A stretch of 23,477 bases of DNA from a virus. The DNA is taken from IMG/VR virus record IMGVR_UViG_3300034418_000523, positions 1-23,477 of that record; one strand, given 5' to 3'. Every line of letters starts with the position of its first letter. The stretch's first letter is position 1. The notes under the pieces are model-generated. The model was not told the origin of the DNA and made no database searches. It saw nothing but the letters and a program-made list of their open reading frames with translations. Made by a program: the position numbers and the translations under genes. Positions 6,515 to 14,700 of this stretch are shown here, piece after piece.

Positions 6515-9292
6515 ATGGCAGGGTACATAAGACAGAGTTCGTTTTCCGATGGAGACACAATAACTGCTGCACTATTCAATAACGAATACAATCAAATTTT
6601 AAATGCTTTTAGCAACACATCAGGTCACGCACATGATGGTACTGCTGCTGAAGGTCCAGTGATTGGTCTTATTGGTGATGCAGGAGAAACTGCTCCCAAT
6701 AACAAAGTATTAATTGATACAACAAATAACTATATTGAGTTTTATGTACAAGTATCTAGTAGTCCTGTACAACAGTTATACATAGCCGATGGTGCTATTG
6801 TACCTGTTACAGACAGCGATATTGACTTAGGTACAACAAGTTTAAGATTTAAAGATACCTATACCGATACAATTACCACAACCGGAAACGTAAGTGTTGG
6901 TGGTAATCTTACAGTTACAGGCACAACAACTTTTAACGGTGGTACAATCACTATGGGTGATGCAGCTACTGATAACGTAGTCTTTGGTGCTGATGTTGAT
7001 TCTAATATTATACCTGATGATGATGATACTTATGACTTAGGAAGTTCTTCACAACAATGGAGAAACTTGTATATTGATGGCACTGCTGAAATTGATACCC
7101 TTGCTATTAATGGTACAACAGTTACATCTACTGCAGCAGAACTAAACATATTAGACGGAGTAACATCTACTGCTGCTGAACTTAATATCCTTGATGGTGT
7201 AACAGCTAGTGCAGCCGATATAAACCTTATAGATGGCATAACTAATGGAACTGTTATAGCAAGTAAAGCTATTATTACAGACTCTAACAAAGATATTACT
7301 GGTGGACGAAACATCACAATCTCTGGAGAACTTGATGCTGCTACCCTAGATATTAGTGGTGATGCAGACATTGACGGAACTTTAGAAGCTGATGCAATTA
7401 CCATAGCTGGTGTAACATTAGCAGAAACAATTAGTGATACTGTAGGAGCTATGGTTGGCTCTAACACTGAAACAGGTATATCTGTAACTTACGATGATTC
7501 AGATAATACATTAGACTTTGTAATCGGTGCTGACTCTATTGTTAGTTCAATGCTTGATACTAATATAGATATTGCAGGTACGTTAGATGTTACTGGTGTT
7601 TTAACAGCAGATACTAATGCTACGATTGCAGGAACATTAGGTATTGCTGGTGGCTCTACAAATGGAGTAGCAATATCTCAAGGTGCTATAGCAATTAAAA
7701 ATGGTGGTTCTAAGTCAAGAATTGATTTATATTGTGAATCATCTAATGCTCATTATACTAGAATAGAAGCAGCAGCTCACGCAGCTTATAGTGGAAATGT
7801 TACTGTAACTTTACCTACAACAACAGGTACACTTGCATTAACTTCAAGTGACATTACAGGTACAGCAGCAGTTGCTACAGCAGTTACAGTAAGTGCTAAT
7901 AACTCTACAGACGAAACAGTTTATCCGTTATTTGTAGATGGTGCTACAGGTACTCAAGGTGCAGAAACAGATACTGGATTAAGTTATAATCCTAGCTCTG
8001 GAAACTTAACTATTGGTGGTGAATTATCAGCAGCTACATTAGATATTTCAGGAAATGTAGATGTAGATGGTACACTTGAAGCTGATGCTATTACAGTTAA
8101 TGGTACAACACTTGCTGAAACTATTTCAGATACTGTTGGTGCTATGGTTAGTTCAAATACAGAAACTGGAATAGAAGTAACCTATGATGATAGTGATAAT
8201 ACACTAGACTTTGTAATTGGTAGTGATGTTATTGTAAATTCTATGATAGCAGACGATGCTATTGATTCAGCTCAAATAGCTGACGGTAGTATTGATACAG
8301 CACATATTGCAGACGACCAAGTTACAGGTGCTAAGTTATCTAACGATGTAACCATTGCAAATGATTTAACAGTTGCAGGAAACTTAGTAGTTACTGGTAG
8401 TACAACACAAACAGGTTCAATAGTATCTAACTCTAATTTTCAATCACTAGCTAATAATAATAGTGGTAATGCTACAGACTTTGGTTTTTTTGGTAAGTAT
8501 GTAGAGTCAAGTACAACTAAATATGCAGGTTTATTTTATGATGCATCTGATGACAATACATTTAGATTATTTGTAGATACACAAACAGAGCCAAGCACTA
8601 CAGTAAATACAGGTGCAACAGGTTATGCAGTAGGTACACTCGTAGCAAACGTAACAGGTAATGTATCAGGAACAGCAGCTACCGTAACAGGTGCAGCTCA
8701 ATCAAACATTACAAGTCTTGGTACGCTTACAACTCTTACAGTTGATAATGTTATTATTAATGGTTCTACTATTGGACACACAGGAGATACAGATTTAATA
8801 ACTGTAGCTAGTGGTGTTGTTACAGTAGCAGGTGAAGTTGATGCTACAAGTTTAGATATCTCCGGAGACATAGATGTCGATGGTACTTCAAACTTAGATA
8901 ACACAGACATTGATGGTACGCTTAACACTTCAGGTGTAGTAACTTGTCAAACGTCTGCAAACATTTCTCAAGTAGCACTATCTAATGCATCAAGTGTCGC
9001 ATGGGATACTGCAGCAGCTGCAAATTCGTTTTTAGGATTAAATACAAACAGTTACTCAGGTAACGTAACTATGGCTGCGCCAAGTAATGCAGTAGAAGGT
9101 GCAATTATTTCTGTTGAAATAGCACAAGATGGTACTCCAAGAACAGTATCGTGGAATACAATATTCGAGTTCGCAGCTTCAACAGCACCTACTGTAACTG
9201 CTACAGCTAACAAGACTGATATCTTTAGTTTTAGATACAACGGTTCTGTCTGGCAAGAGATTGGCAGAGTACAGAACATGGCACAAACTTAA
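6515..9292 (+). CDS. Tail fibre protein built of beta repeats (925 aa)
   Basis: AGGAG lies in the end of the previous gene. Residues 1-60 (starting MAGYIRQSSFSDGDTITAAL) hold an attachment-like start with SNTSGHAHDGTAA, where His-Ala-His is the H-x-H pattern used by trimeric fibres to bind metal. Next come two related units with LG-x-x-x followed by FKDTYTDTI or WRNLYIDGT. Three tandem 13-residue TSTAAELNILDGV units lie at 7124-7240. A 77-residue block is present twice (7325-7555 and 8018-8248), with a third shortened relative near 8830-8920. The C-terminus (about 850-925) is a compact domain with WNTIFEFAAS and a final beta segment. It should be the trimeric, host-recognising fibre shaft. 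There is no autoproteolytic chaperone motif that I can see; the chaperone is probably encoded at 11803. Confidence 0.85.
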   Translation: MAGYIRQSSFSDGDTITAALFNNEYNQILNAFSNTSGHAHDGTAAEGPVIGLIGDAGETAPNNKVLIDTTNNYIEFYVQVSSSPVQQLYIADGAIVPVTDSDIDLGTTSLRFKDTYTDTITTTGNVSVGGNLTVTGTTTFNGGTITMGDAATDNVVFGADVDSNIIPDDDDTYDLGSSSQQWRNLYIDGTAEIDTLAINGTTVTSTAAELNILDGVTSTAAELNILDGVTASAADINLIDGITNGTVIASKAIITDSNKDITGGRNITISGELDAATLDISGDADIDGTLEADAITIAGVTLAETISDTVGAMVGSNTETGISVTYDDSDNTLDFVIGADSIVSSMLDTNIDIAGTLDVTGVLTADTNATIAGTLGIAGGSTNGVAISQGAIAIKNGGSKSRIDLYCESSNAHYTRIEAAAHAAYSGNVTVTLPTTTGTLALTSSDITGTAAVATAVTVSANNSTDETVYPLFVDGATGTQGAETDTGLSYNPSSGNLTIGGELSAATLDISGNVDVDGTLEADAITVNGTTLAETISDTVGAMVSSNTETGIEVTYDDSDNTLDFVIGSDVIVNSMIADDAIDSAQIADGSIDTAHIADDQVTGAKLSNDVTIANDLTVAGNLVVTGSTTQTGSIVSNSNFQSLANNNSGNATDFGFFGKYVESSTTKYAGLFYDASDDNTFRLFVDTQTEPSTTVNTGATGYAVGTLVANVTGNVSGTAATVTGAAQSNITSLGTLTTLTVDNVIINGSTIGHTGDTDLITVASGVVTVAGEVDATSLDISGDIDVDGTSNLDNTDIDGTLNTSGVVTCQTSANISQVALSNASSVAWDTAAAANSFLGLNTNSYSGNVTMAAPSNAVEGAIISVEIAQDGTPRTVSWNTIFEFAASTAPTVTATANKTDIFSFRYNGSVWQEIGRVQNMAQT
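7124..7240 (+). repeat. Three tandem 13-residue fibre repeats (39-bp unit)
   Basis: The units read TSTAAELNILDGV, TSTAAELNILDGV and TASAADINLIDGI. The first two are identical in protein but differ at many third codon positions, so selection keeps the protein repeat while the DNA has diverged. AELNILDG-type units are well known in marine phage fibres. Confidence 0.9.
7325..7555 (+). repeat. Fibre block repeat, copy 1
   Basis: This 77-codon block starts GELDAATLDISG and ends VSSML. By hand alignment it matches 64 of 77 residues of the block at 8018-8248, with no gap. The conserved centre includes TLAETISDTVGAMV and VTYDDSDNTLDFVIG. Synonymous sites are diverged. Confidence 0.85.
8018..8248 (+). 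repeat. Fibre block repeat, copy 2
   Basis: This is the second copy of the 77-codon block, starting GELSAATLDISG and ending VNSMI, 693 bases after copy 1 and in the same frame. Between the copies lies a non-repeated region with beta character. Confidence 0.85.
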
Positions 9293-9298
9293 TAATCT

Positions 9299-10747
9299 AT
9301 GGAAGTATTACAACGCACAGCTAATCGTGGAAGTATATCTACTGGGTCTTATGATATTGATAACTCTGTAAAGCTACAAACATCAGGAGTCAATTCAGAA
9401 TTTTTTAATTACACTATTGGAACAACAGGCAATAGAACCAAAGGCACTGTTAGTATGTGGATTAAAAGAACTTCATTTGGCACAACTCAATTTCTTTGGG
9501 AACAAGGAAACACTAACAGTGAATCAGGAAGGCTTTTTGTTAGATTTGATACAGATGATACTTTAAGAATTGCAACAGGCTCTACTGTTTTAAGAGTAAC
9601 AAACAGAGTTTTTCGTGATGCTTCTGCTTGGTACAATATAGTTGTAGCCATAGATACGACAAGTGGCACAGCCGACAACAGAACAAGATTATATGTTAAT
9701 GGTGTTGAAGAAACATCTTTTAGTACAAAAAACAATTTTTCTCAAAATGATACTACAGGGATGAATTTTGAAAAACAACACATTGGTCAATCTACTGTAG
9801 ATGAAAGCAGTTTTGCAACTTTTAATGGCTACATGGCAGAAGTTCTTATCCAAGATGGAACTGCATCAGCACCTACAGACTTTGGTGAGTTTGATGATGA
9901 TAGTGGTATTTGGAAACCTAAAGATTTAAGTGCTATATCCGTAGGAACTAATGGCACATATTTAAAATTTGAAAATGCTGCAAGCATGGGTGCAAACTCA
10001 GCAGGTAGCGGACATGGATTTTCGGTACAAAATATAAATCAAAATGACCAAGCTACGGATGTTCCAAGCAATAATTTTTGTACGCTTAATCCACTTTTTA
10101 CAGGATTTAATAGCAGCGTACAATTACCTTCAAATGGTGCAACTCAATATGGATTAAGTGGGGGCAACCAAGACCTTTCATATGCAGGAACTATGGGAGT
10201 AACAAAAGGTAAATGGTACTTTGAAAATTATATTAATGAAGTAGGAGCAACATATGGTGCAAGAATTTATGTTGGTTTTCACACATTTCAACAAGACTAT
10301 GATGGCGTACAAGTAGGAGCAAGCACCAATGGCGATGCTCTTGCTGTATGGCAACTGAATGATGGTAATTATGTTGCATGGAATGGTGGAAGCAGGTCAA
10401 TTACCTCTGGACTAGGAACTGTTGGCTCTGGTGGGGTAGGTAAGGTTGTTGGTATTGCTCTAAATTTAGATGATAACCAAATAAGTTTTTATTATGATGG
10501 CAGTGCAGTTACCAATGGAACAAATTTATCTTTGTATAACATGGGAAGTCAGACCGATGATGGCATCTTTGCTATTCCTGTTGTTCAAACTAAAGGTAGT
10601 GTCCAAACAGCAAACTTTGGTGGCTACATTCCTTCTAACTTTATATCAAGTGCAGCAACAGATGCTAATGGCTACGGAACTTTTGAATACGCACCCCCAT
10701 CAGGCTACTATGCCTTATGCACTAAAAACTTAGCGGAGTACGGATAA
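9299..10747 (+). CDS. LamG-like plus SPRY-like adhesin, tail appendage (482 aa)
   Basis: Residues about 20-215 look like a concanavalin A/LamG sandwich: SVKLQTSG, KGTVSMWIKRTSFGTTQFLW, an Arg/Asp strand, then AWYNIVVAIDTTSG and RLYVNGVEETSF, which are the typical order of strands, and FNGYMAEVLI near the end. Residues about 255-480 look like a second sandwich of SPRY type: GKWYFENYINE, GYVAWNGGS-like strands, VGIALNLDDNQISFYYDG, then NFGGYIP and the ending FEYAPPSGYYALCTKNL, which I recall from marine phage adhesins. It should bind surface glycans or proteins. The stop overlaps the next ATG (TAATG). No clear ribosome site precedes the start; upstream is AATAATCT. Confidence 0.8.
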   Translation: MEVLQRTANRGSISTGSYDIDNSVKLQTSGVNSEFFNYTIGTTGNRTKGTVSMWIKRTSFGTTQFLWEQGNTNSESGRLFVRFDTDDTLRIATGSTVLRVTNRVFRDASAWYNIVVAIDTTSGTADNRTRLYVNGVEETSFSTKNNFSQNDTTGMNFEKQHIGQSTVDESSFATFNGYMAEVLIQDGTASAPTDFGEFDDDSGIWKPKDLSAISVGTNGTYLKFENAASMGANSAGSGHGFSVQNINQNDQATDVPSNNFCTLNPLFTGFNSSVQLPSNGATQYGLSGGNQDLSYAGTMGVTKGKWYFENYINEVGATYGARIYVGFHTFQQDYDGVQVGASTNGDALAVWQLNDGNYVAWNGGSRSITSGLGTVGSGGVGKVVGIALNLDDNQISFYYDGSAVTNGTNLSLYNMGSQTDDGIFAIPVVQTKGSVQTANFGGYIPSNFISSAATDANGYGTFEYAPPSGYYALCTKNLAEYG

Positions 10748-11799
10748 TGGCTTATACAAATATAGACGACCCTTCAGCACATTTTCAAGCTAAGGCTTAT
10801 ACTGGTAATGGAGATAGTTCTGATGATACAAACGCAATTACTAATGATGGTAATAGTGATTTAAAACCTGACCTTACTTGGTTTAAAAGAAGAAATTACG
10901 ATAACCAACATTTGTTATTTGATTCAACAAGAGGAGTTACTAAATACTTAACTTCTGATAGAAATGATGCAGAGGGAACTATAGCAGATAGACTAGTTTC
11001 TTTTAATACAGATGGATTTACGGTAAAAAGTAGTTCAGGAGCTGTTAATCAACACGATGAACCTTTTATTTGTTGGCAATGGAAAGCCAATGGTGGTACG
11101 ACTAGTACCAATAATGATGGTAACCATAGTAGCGTAGTTCAAGCCAACCAAGACGCAGGGTTTAGTATTATAACTTATACAGGTACAGGAAATACATCTA
11201 CTACTATAGGACATGGACTAGGAGTAAAGCCCGACCTTATAATTTTTAAAAGAAGAGATGCTGGAACAAATAACTGGGATGTTCAAATTAAAGGCGAAGC
11301 AAGAACTACTTTAAATACTGATGGTACAGAAGCAACTAATGTTTTGTGTACATTTACCTCAACAACAACTAATCTTGGTAGCACTGCAACAGCAGAAAAA
11401 AACGCTGCTAATGCAACATATGTTGCTTATGCATTTGCTTCTAAACAAGGTTATAGCAAAATTGGTAGGTATGTCGGTAATGGAAATGCAAATGGTCCGT
11501 TTGTCTATACAGGCTTCAAACCTGCTTTTATATTAATTAAAGGTAATTCAAATTATAAATATTGGTATATTTTTGATAACAAACTAGACCCAATAAATCA
11601 AGTAGACACAGGTATCTCACCATCAAATGTTTTTGCTGAAAATACAAACACAAACATAGGTATAGATTTTTTAAGTAATGGATTTAAATTAAGAAATAGT
11701 GCTACAACAACAAATGAAAGCGGTACTAATACACTTTACATGGCATTTGCAGAAAATCCATTCACAACATCAACAGGAATCCCAACAACAGCGAGGTAA
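10747..11799 (+). CDS. Tail appendage protein with three related beta-sandwich units (350 aa)
   Basis: The start overlaps the previous stop by one base, with GGAG nearby. Three similar stretches are visible: AYTGNGDSSDD then LKPDLTWFKRRN (about 17-50), ITYTGTGNTSTTIGHG then VKPDLIIFKRRD (about 138-175), and GRYVGNGNANGPFVYTGFKP then AFILIKGN (about 240-265). Each is followed by a W- or F-containing strand. Motifs such as EPFICWQWKANGG and YVAYAFASKQGYSKIGRY join them. I recall the same order in marine phage proteins, often fused behind a SPRY-like domain as found in the preceding gene, so the pair is probably one functional adhesin made as two chains. The ligand is unknown. Confidence 0.8.
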   Translation: MAYTNIDDPSAHFQAKAYTGNGDSSDDTNAITNDGNSDLKPDLTWFKRRNYDNQHLLFDSTRGVTKYLTSDRNDAEGTIADRLVSFNTDGFTVKSSSGAVNQHDEPFICWQWKANGGTTSTNNDGNHSSVVQANQDAGFSIITYTGTGNTSTTIGHGLGVKPDLIIFKRRDAGTNNWDVQIKGEARTTLNTDGTEATNVLCTFTSTTTNLGSTATAEKNAANATYVAYAFASKQGYSKIGRYVGNGNANGPFVYTGFKPAFILIKGNSNYKYWYIFDNKLDPINQVDTGISPSNVFAENTNTNIGIDFLSNGFKLRNSATTTNESGTNTLYMAFAENPFTTSTGIPTTAR

Positions 11800-11802
11800 A
11801 TT

Positions 11803-12402
11803 ATGTGGGCTTTAGTAGAATCAGATAACGTAACACAGGTCTATACAAGACCTAAAGGTTTAACCATAGGTGATGTAAATTATCCTAGTAATATCTTTAT
11901 GCTTTGGACATCTTCTGAATTAGAAGCTATAGGGATTTATGAAGTTGTTATAGACAACTCAAACTTAAAAGACAAAGAGTATTACGTAAATACAAATCAG
12001 TCTTTTGCGTTTGCAGACGGTACAGTCACAGCATCTTATGGTACAGCTACAGCAAAAAATATAGCAGATACTTTATACACTGCACAAGACGAGACTGATG
12101 GTTTAGGAACTGAAGGTGAAGTTAAACAACCGGGCATCCGTCAAGGTCATATAGACAGGATAAACGCACAAGCTGCTGGTATATTACAACCTACAGACTG
12201 GATGGTTGTTAGAGCTGCAGAAGGTGGTACAGCAGTTCCTAGTTCTATTACAACTAAAAGAGCTGCAGTAAGAACCAAAGCTAACGCTATGTGTACACAG
12301 ATAACAAACGCTGCAAACGTTGATGCTTTAGCAGCTTTATACGTTTACAACGATGCAACACCACCAGTAAGACCTCTTGGCGAACTACCACAGGTAGACT
12401 AA
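11803..12402 (+). CDS. Probable tail-fibre assembly chaperone / small tail protein (199 aa)
   Basis: GAGG lies 8 bases before the ATG. The N-terminal half (1-75) has strands with MWALVESDNVTQVYTRPKGL, SNIFMLWTSSELEAIGIYEV and KDKEYYVNTNQSFAF. This is the familiar pattern of phage proteins that begin with a short beta domain describing a residue-by-residue fibre cap or chaperone. The C-terminal half is helical, with LQPTDWMVVRAAEGGTAVP, then TKRAAVRTKANAMCTQI, resembling the TDW-R-R core of tail-assembly chaperones (Phage_tail_APC-like). It lies just after the fibre and adhesins, the usual place for such a helper. The chaperone role is inference; a structural tip protein is the alternative. 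Confidence 0.65.
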   Translation: MWALVESDNVTQVYTRPKGLTIGDVNYPSNIFMLWTSSELEAIGIYEVVIDNSNLKDKEYYVNTNQSFAFADGTVTASYGTATAKNIADTLYTAQDETDGLGTEGEVKQPGIRQGHIDRINAQAAGILQPTDWMVVRAAEGGTAVPSSITTKRAAVRTKANAMCTQITNAANVDALAALYVYNDATPPVRPLGELPQVD

Positions 12403-12403
12403 C

Positions 12404-12649
12404 ATGGAAATGGTATCACCTTACATTGTTTGGAATGTTCTCATAACTTTGATACTTGCTCCAATCTGGTTTCAGATTAGAGTAAACTCTTCAGAGCTTA
12501 AAAGACAAGACATACTCATTAATAAAACACGTGAAGAGATTGCAAAAGAGTATGTCACAAAACTAGAACTAAAAGATGATTTTAATCTATTAATGGAAAG
12601 AATGGAAAAGTTACATGAAAAGGTTGACAAACTCTTTGAAGTTAAGTAA
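12404..12649 (+). CDS. Membrane-anchored coiled-coil protein, possible lysis factor (81 aa)
   Basis: The ATG follows the previous stop by one base. Residues about 8-24 (IVWNVLITLILAPIWFQ) form one hydrophobic segment without a signal-peptidase site. They are followed by a long charged heptad helix (about 28-81) with SELKRQDILINKTREEIAKE and LMERMEKLHEKVDKL. That is a short N-terminal anchor plus a coiled coil. This topology is found in i-spanins and in some small holin-like or membrane-tethered phage proteins, and the location beside the tail genes is common in marine podoviruses. No lipobox partner or second membrane helix is visible, so the lysis role is a guess. Confidence 0.65.
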   Translation: MEMVSPYIVWNVLITLILAPIWFQIRVNSSELKRQDILINKTREEIAKEYVTKLELKDDFNLLMERMEKLHEKVDKLFEVK

Positions 12650-12671
12650 AATAGGTATATAGGAAATAAGA

Positions 12672-14699
12672 ATGTCAAAAAGAAAAGATAGAAAAAGAAG
12701 TTCAGTAGAAAGACAAGACTATCGTCAAGGTGGTAGAGTACAAGCTCAAGAAGGTGGTCGTTTTGAATACGATCAAATTCGTGGTTTACAAAATCAACAA
12801 GCTTATGACCCTGTTGCAATAGCACAAGCTCAACAAGATGCTGCAGAAGCTGCTGCTAAAAAAGCAGAAGAAGAAGCTGCTGCAAAAGCTGCAGAAGAAG
12901 CTGCAAAGGCTGCAGAAGAAGCAAAGAAAGTTGAACTAAGACAATCTATTGATGATGCTGCTGCTGGTAAAGTTCCAACACAGGCTGTAGTACCAGATGC
13001 TATTCCAGTTCCAGATACTGCTCCTCAACAAGTTACAACAATGGCTGCACCTACCACAGTTCAAACAAGAACTGCACCGGGTGTTGGACAAGAACAAGTA
13101 ACTACAGTAGATCAAACTGCACAAGCTCAAACACCAGAACAAATACAAGCTGCACAGATGGCAGCAACTACAGTTGATACAGATGCACAAGTAGAAGCTG
13201 CAACTGGAGAAGTTTCTGATGAATCTATTGCTCAAGCTGCAGGTGTTGAACGTGTACCAACAATTCAAGCTGCAGATGTAGAAATACCAGAAGGTGCTTT
13301 AACTGAAAGAGTTATTGGTACATTAAGTCCTGAAGCTCAATCAACTGCTGTAATGAACGTTGGTAGTTCTCTAGCAAGAGTTACAAGGGCTAAGAAACAA
13401 TTAGCAAATGCTGGACTAAGTGATGCAGATATTACAGAGCTTGGTAACGACCCAGAAGCTTTAGAAGATAGACTAGCAGACTTTAGTGAAGCTGAAAGAG
13501 GTATTATAGCTGGATTACCAGAAGAAGCTTTAGTATCTAATCAGATAGACACATTATTAAAAGGTATTGAAGAAGGTGAGATTCCTACATGGGCTAGACC
13601 TGCTGTAGCAGCAGTAGAGTCTGTATTAGCTCAACGTGGTATGTCCGCATCCACAGTCGGAAGAGATGCCTTGCTCAATGCTATTATACAATCAGCAATG
13701 CCTATTGCTCAGTCTAATGCACAAGCAATACAAGCTAGTGTTGGACAACAAAGAACAATAGAAGCACAAGAAGCTGAAGCTAACGCAGTTAGAGGACAAC
13801 AGACAGCATTAACAAATGCAAGTAATGTCTTCCAGCTTAACATGGCTCAGTTTAGTGCTGACCAACAAACCGCATTATCTAATAGTAAGTTCTTACAAAC
13901 TGTAGGATTAACAGATGCTAGTATGGACCAACAAGGGATTATGCAAGATGCTGTAATGATGTCTCAAGCTAATCTAGCTGAAGCAGACTTTAATCAGCGT
14001 ACTCAAATACAAAATGCTCAAGCTTTTTTACAAATGGATTTAACAAACCTAAGTAATCAGCAACAAGCAAACGTATTAAGGTCTCAACAAACTCAGCAAC
14101 GTTTGTTAAGTAATCAAGCTGCTCAAAATGCTGCAGCTCAGTTTAATGCTACAAGTGAGAATCAAACTAATCAGTATATGGCTAGTTTAAATGCTCAGAT
14201 TAATCAGTTTAACGCAGCTCAACAAAATGCTACAGAACAGTTTAATGCTACACAGTCTAACGCTGCTGCAGCTAGAGATACACAAAGACAAGCTGATTTA
14301 AATAAGTTTAACACACAGTTAGCAACACAAGTAGATCAGTTTAATGCTAATCAAGACTTCGCAAGGAATCAATGGAACGCACAAAACGTTGCTGCTGTTG
14401 AAGCTTCTAACGTACAGTGGAGAAGACAAACAAACGTAGCTAACACTGCTGCTCAGAATGCAGTTAATATGCAGAATGCCCAGAATGCTTTTGCAATGTC
14501 ACAAACTGCACAATCTTTCTTATGGCAAGAACTAAGAGATCAAGCTGATTATGATTTTAGAAACTCTGAAAATGAGAAGAACAGAATTGCACAACTTGTA
14601 AACACTGCACTAGCTTCAGACCCTTCTAAATATAATTCAAGTTTAGGAAACTTAAACAGTCTGATAGGACTAATAGCCGGAGACGTAACAGGAACATAG
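12672..14699 (+). CDS. Large Ala/Gln/Asn-rich helical internal virion protein (675 aa)
   Basis: AGGAAA precedes the ATG. Residues 1-30 are very basic (KRKDRKRSSVERQ) and end in the doublet RQGGRV plus QEGGRF. Residues about 52-95 are an Ala-Glu-Lys helix resembling the TolA long helix. Residues 95-210 are Pro/Thr/Gln-rich and probably extended. Residues about 210-350 are a folded helical region with LANAGLSDADITELGNDPEA. Residues about 360-640 are Gln/Asn/Ala-rich with QFNA-type units at roughly 11-residue spacing, which would form hendecad coiled coils. The end contains MSQTAQSFLWQELRDQADYD. It heads the ejection-protein block, so it is the probable counterpart of a T7 core protein or a tape-like element. 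There is no enzymatic motif. Confidence 0.7.
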   Translation: MSKRKDRKRSSVERQDYRQGGRVQAQEGGRFEYDQIRGLQNQQAYDPVAIAQAQQDAAEAAAKKAEEEAAAKAAEEAAKAAEEAKKVELRQSIDDAAAGKVPTQAVVPDAIPVPDTAPQQVTTMAAPTTVQTRTAPGVGQEQVTTVDQTAQAQTPEQIQAAQMAATTVDTDAQVEAATGEVSDESIAQAAGVERVPTIQAADVEIPEGALTERVIGTLSPEAQSTAVMNVGSSLARVTRAKKQLANAGLSDADITELGNDPEALEDRLADFSEAERGIIAGLPEEALVSNQIDTLLKGIEEGEIPTWARPAVAAVESVLAQRGMSASTVGRDALLNAIIQSAMPIAQSNAQAIQASVGQQRTIEAQEAEANAVRGQQTALTNASNVFQLNMAQFSADQQTALSNSKFLQTVGLTDASMDQQGIMQDAVMMSQANLAEADFNQRTQIQNAQAFLQMDLTNLSNQQQANVLRSQQTQQRLLSNQAAQNAAAQFNATSENQTNQYMASLNAQINQFNAAQQNATEQFNATQSNAAAARDTQRQADLNKFNTQLATQVDQFNANQDFARNQWNAQNVAAVEASNVQWRRQTNVANTAAQNAVNMQNAQNAFAMSQTAQSFLWQELRDQADYDFRNSENEKNRIAQLVNTALASDPSKYNSSLGNLNSLIGLIAGDVTGT

Positions 14700-14700
14700 T

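Noticed and set aside
7030-7467. Minus-strand ORF of 145 codons inside the fibre gene, plus other minus-strand ORFs (for example 438-857, 2145-2447, 12936-13268, 15989-16375)
   Set aside because: Each lies opposite a convincing + strand gene, has no ribosome site, and has the skewed composition (Ser, Cys, Leu, Val runs) expected of an antisense shadow.
10494-10733. + strand ORF of 79 codons, and another at 11321-11536
   Set aside because: They sit in other frames within the adhesin genes, are rich in Met/Gln/Leu from frame-shifted Gly/Thr codons, and lack a ribosome site.
10740-10750. Programmed frameshift joining the two adhesin genes
   Set aside because: There is no slippery heptamer or downstream structure at the junction; TAATG stop-start coupling explains the arrangement. 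A sequencing indel cannot be excluded.
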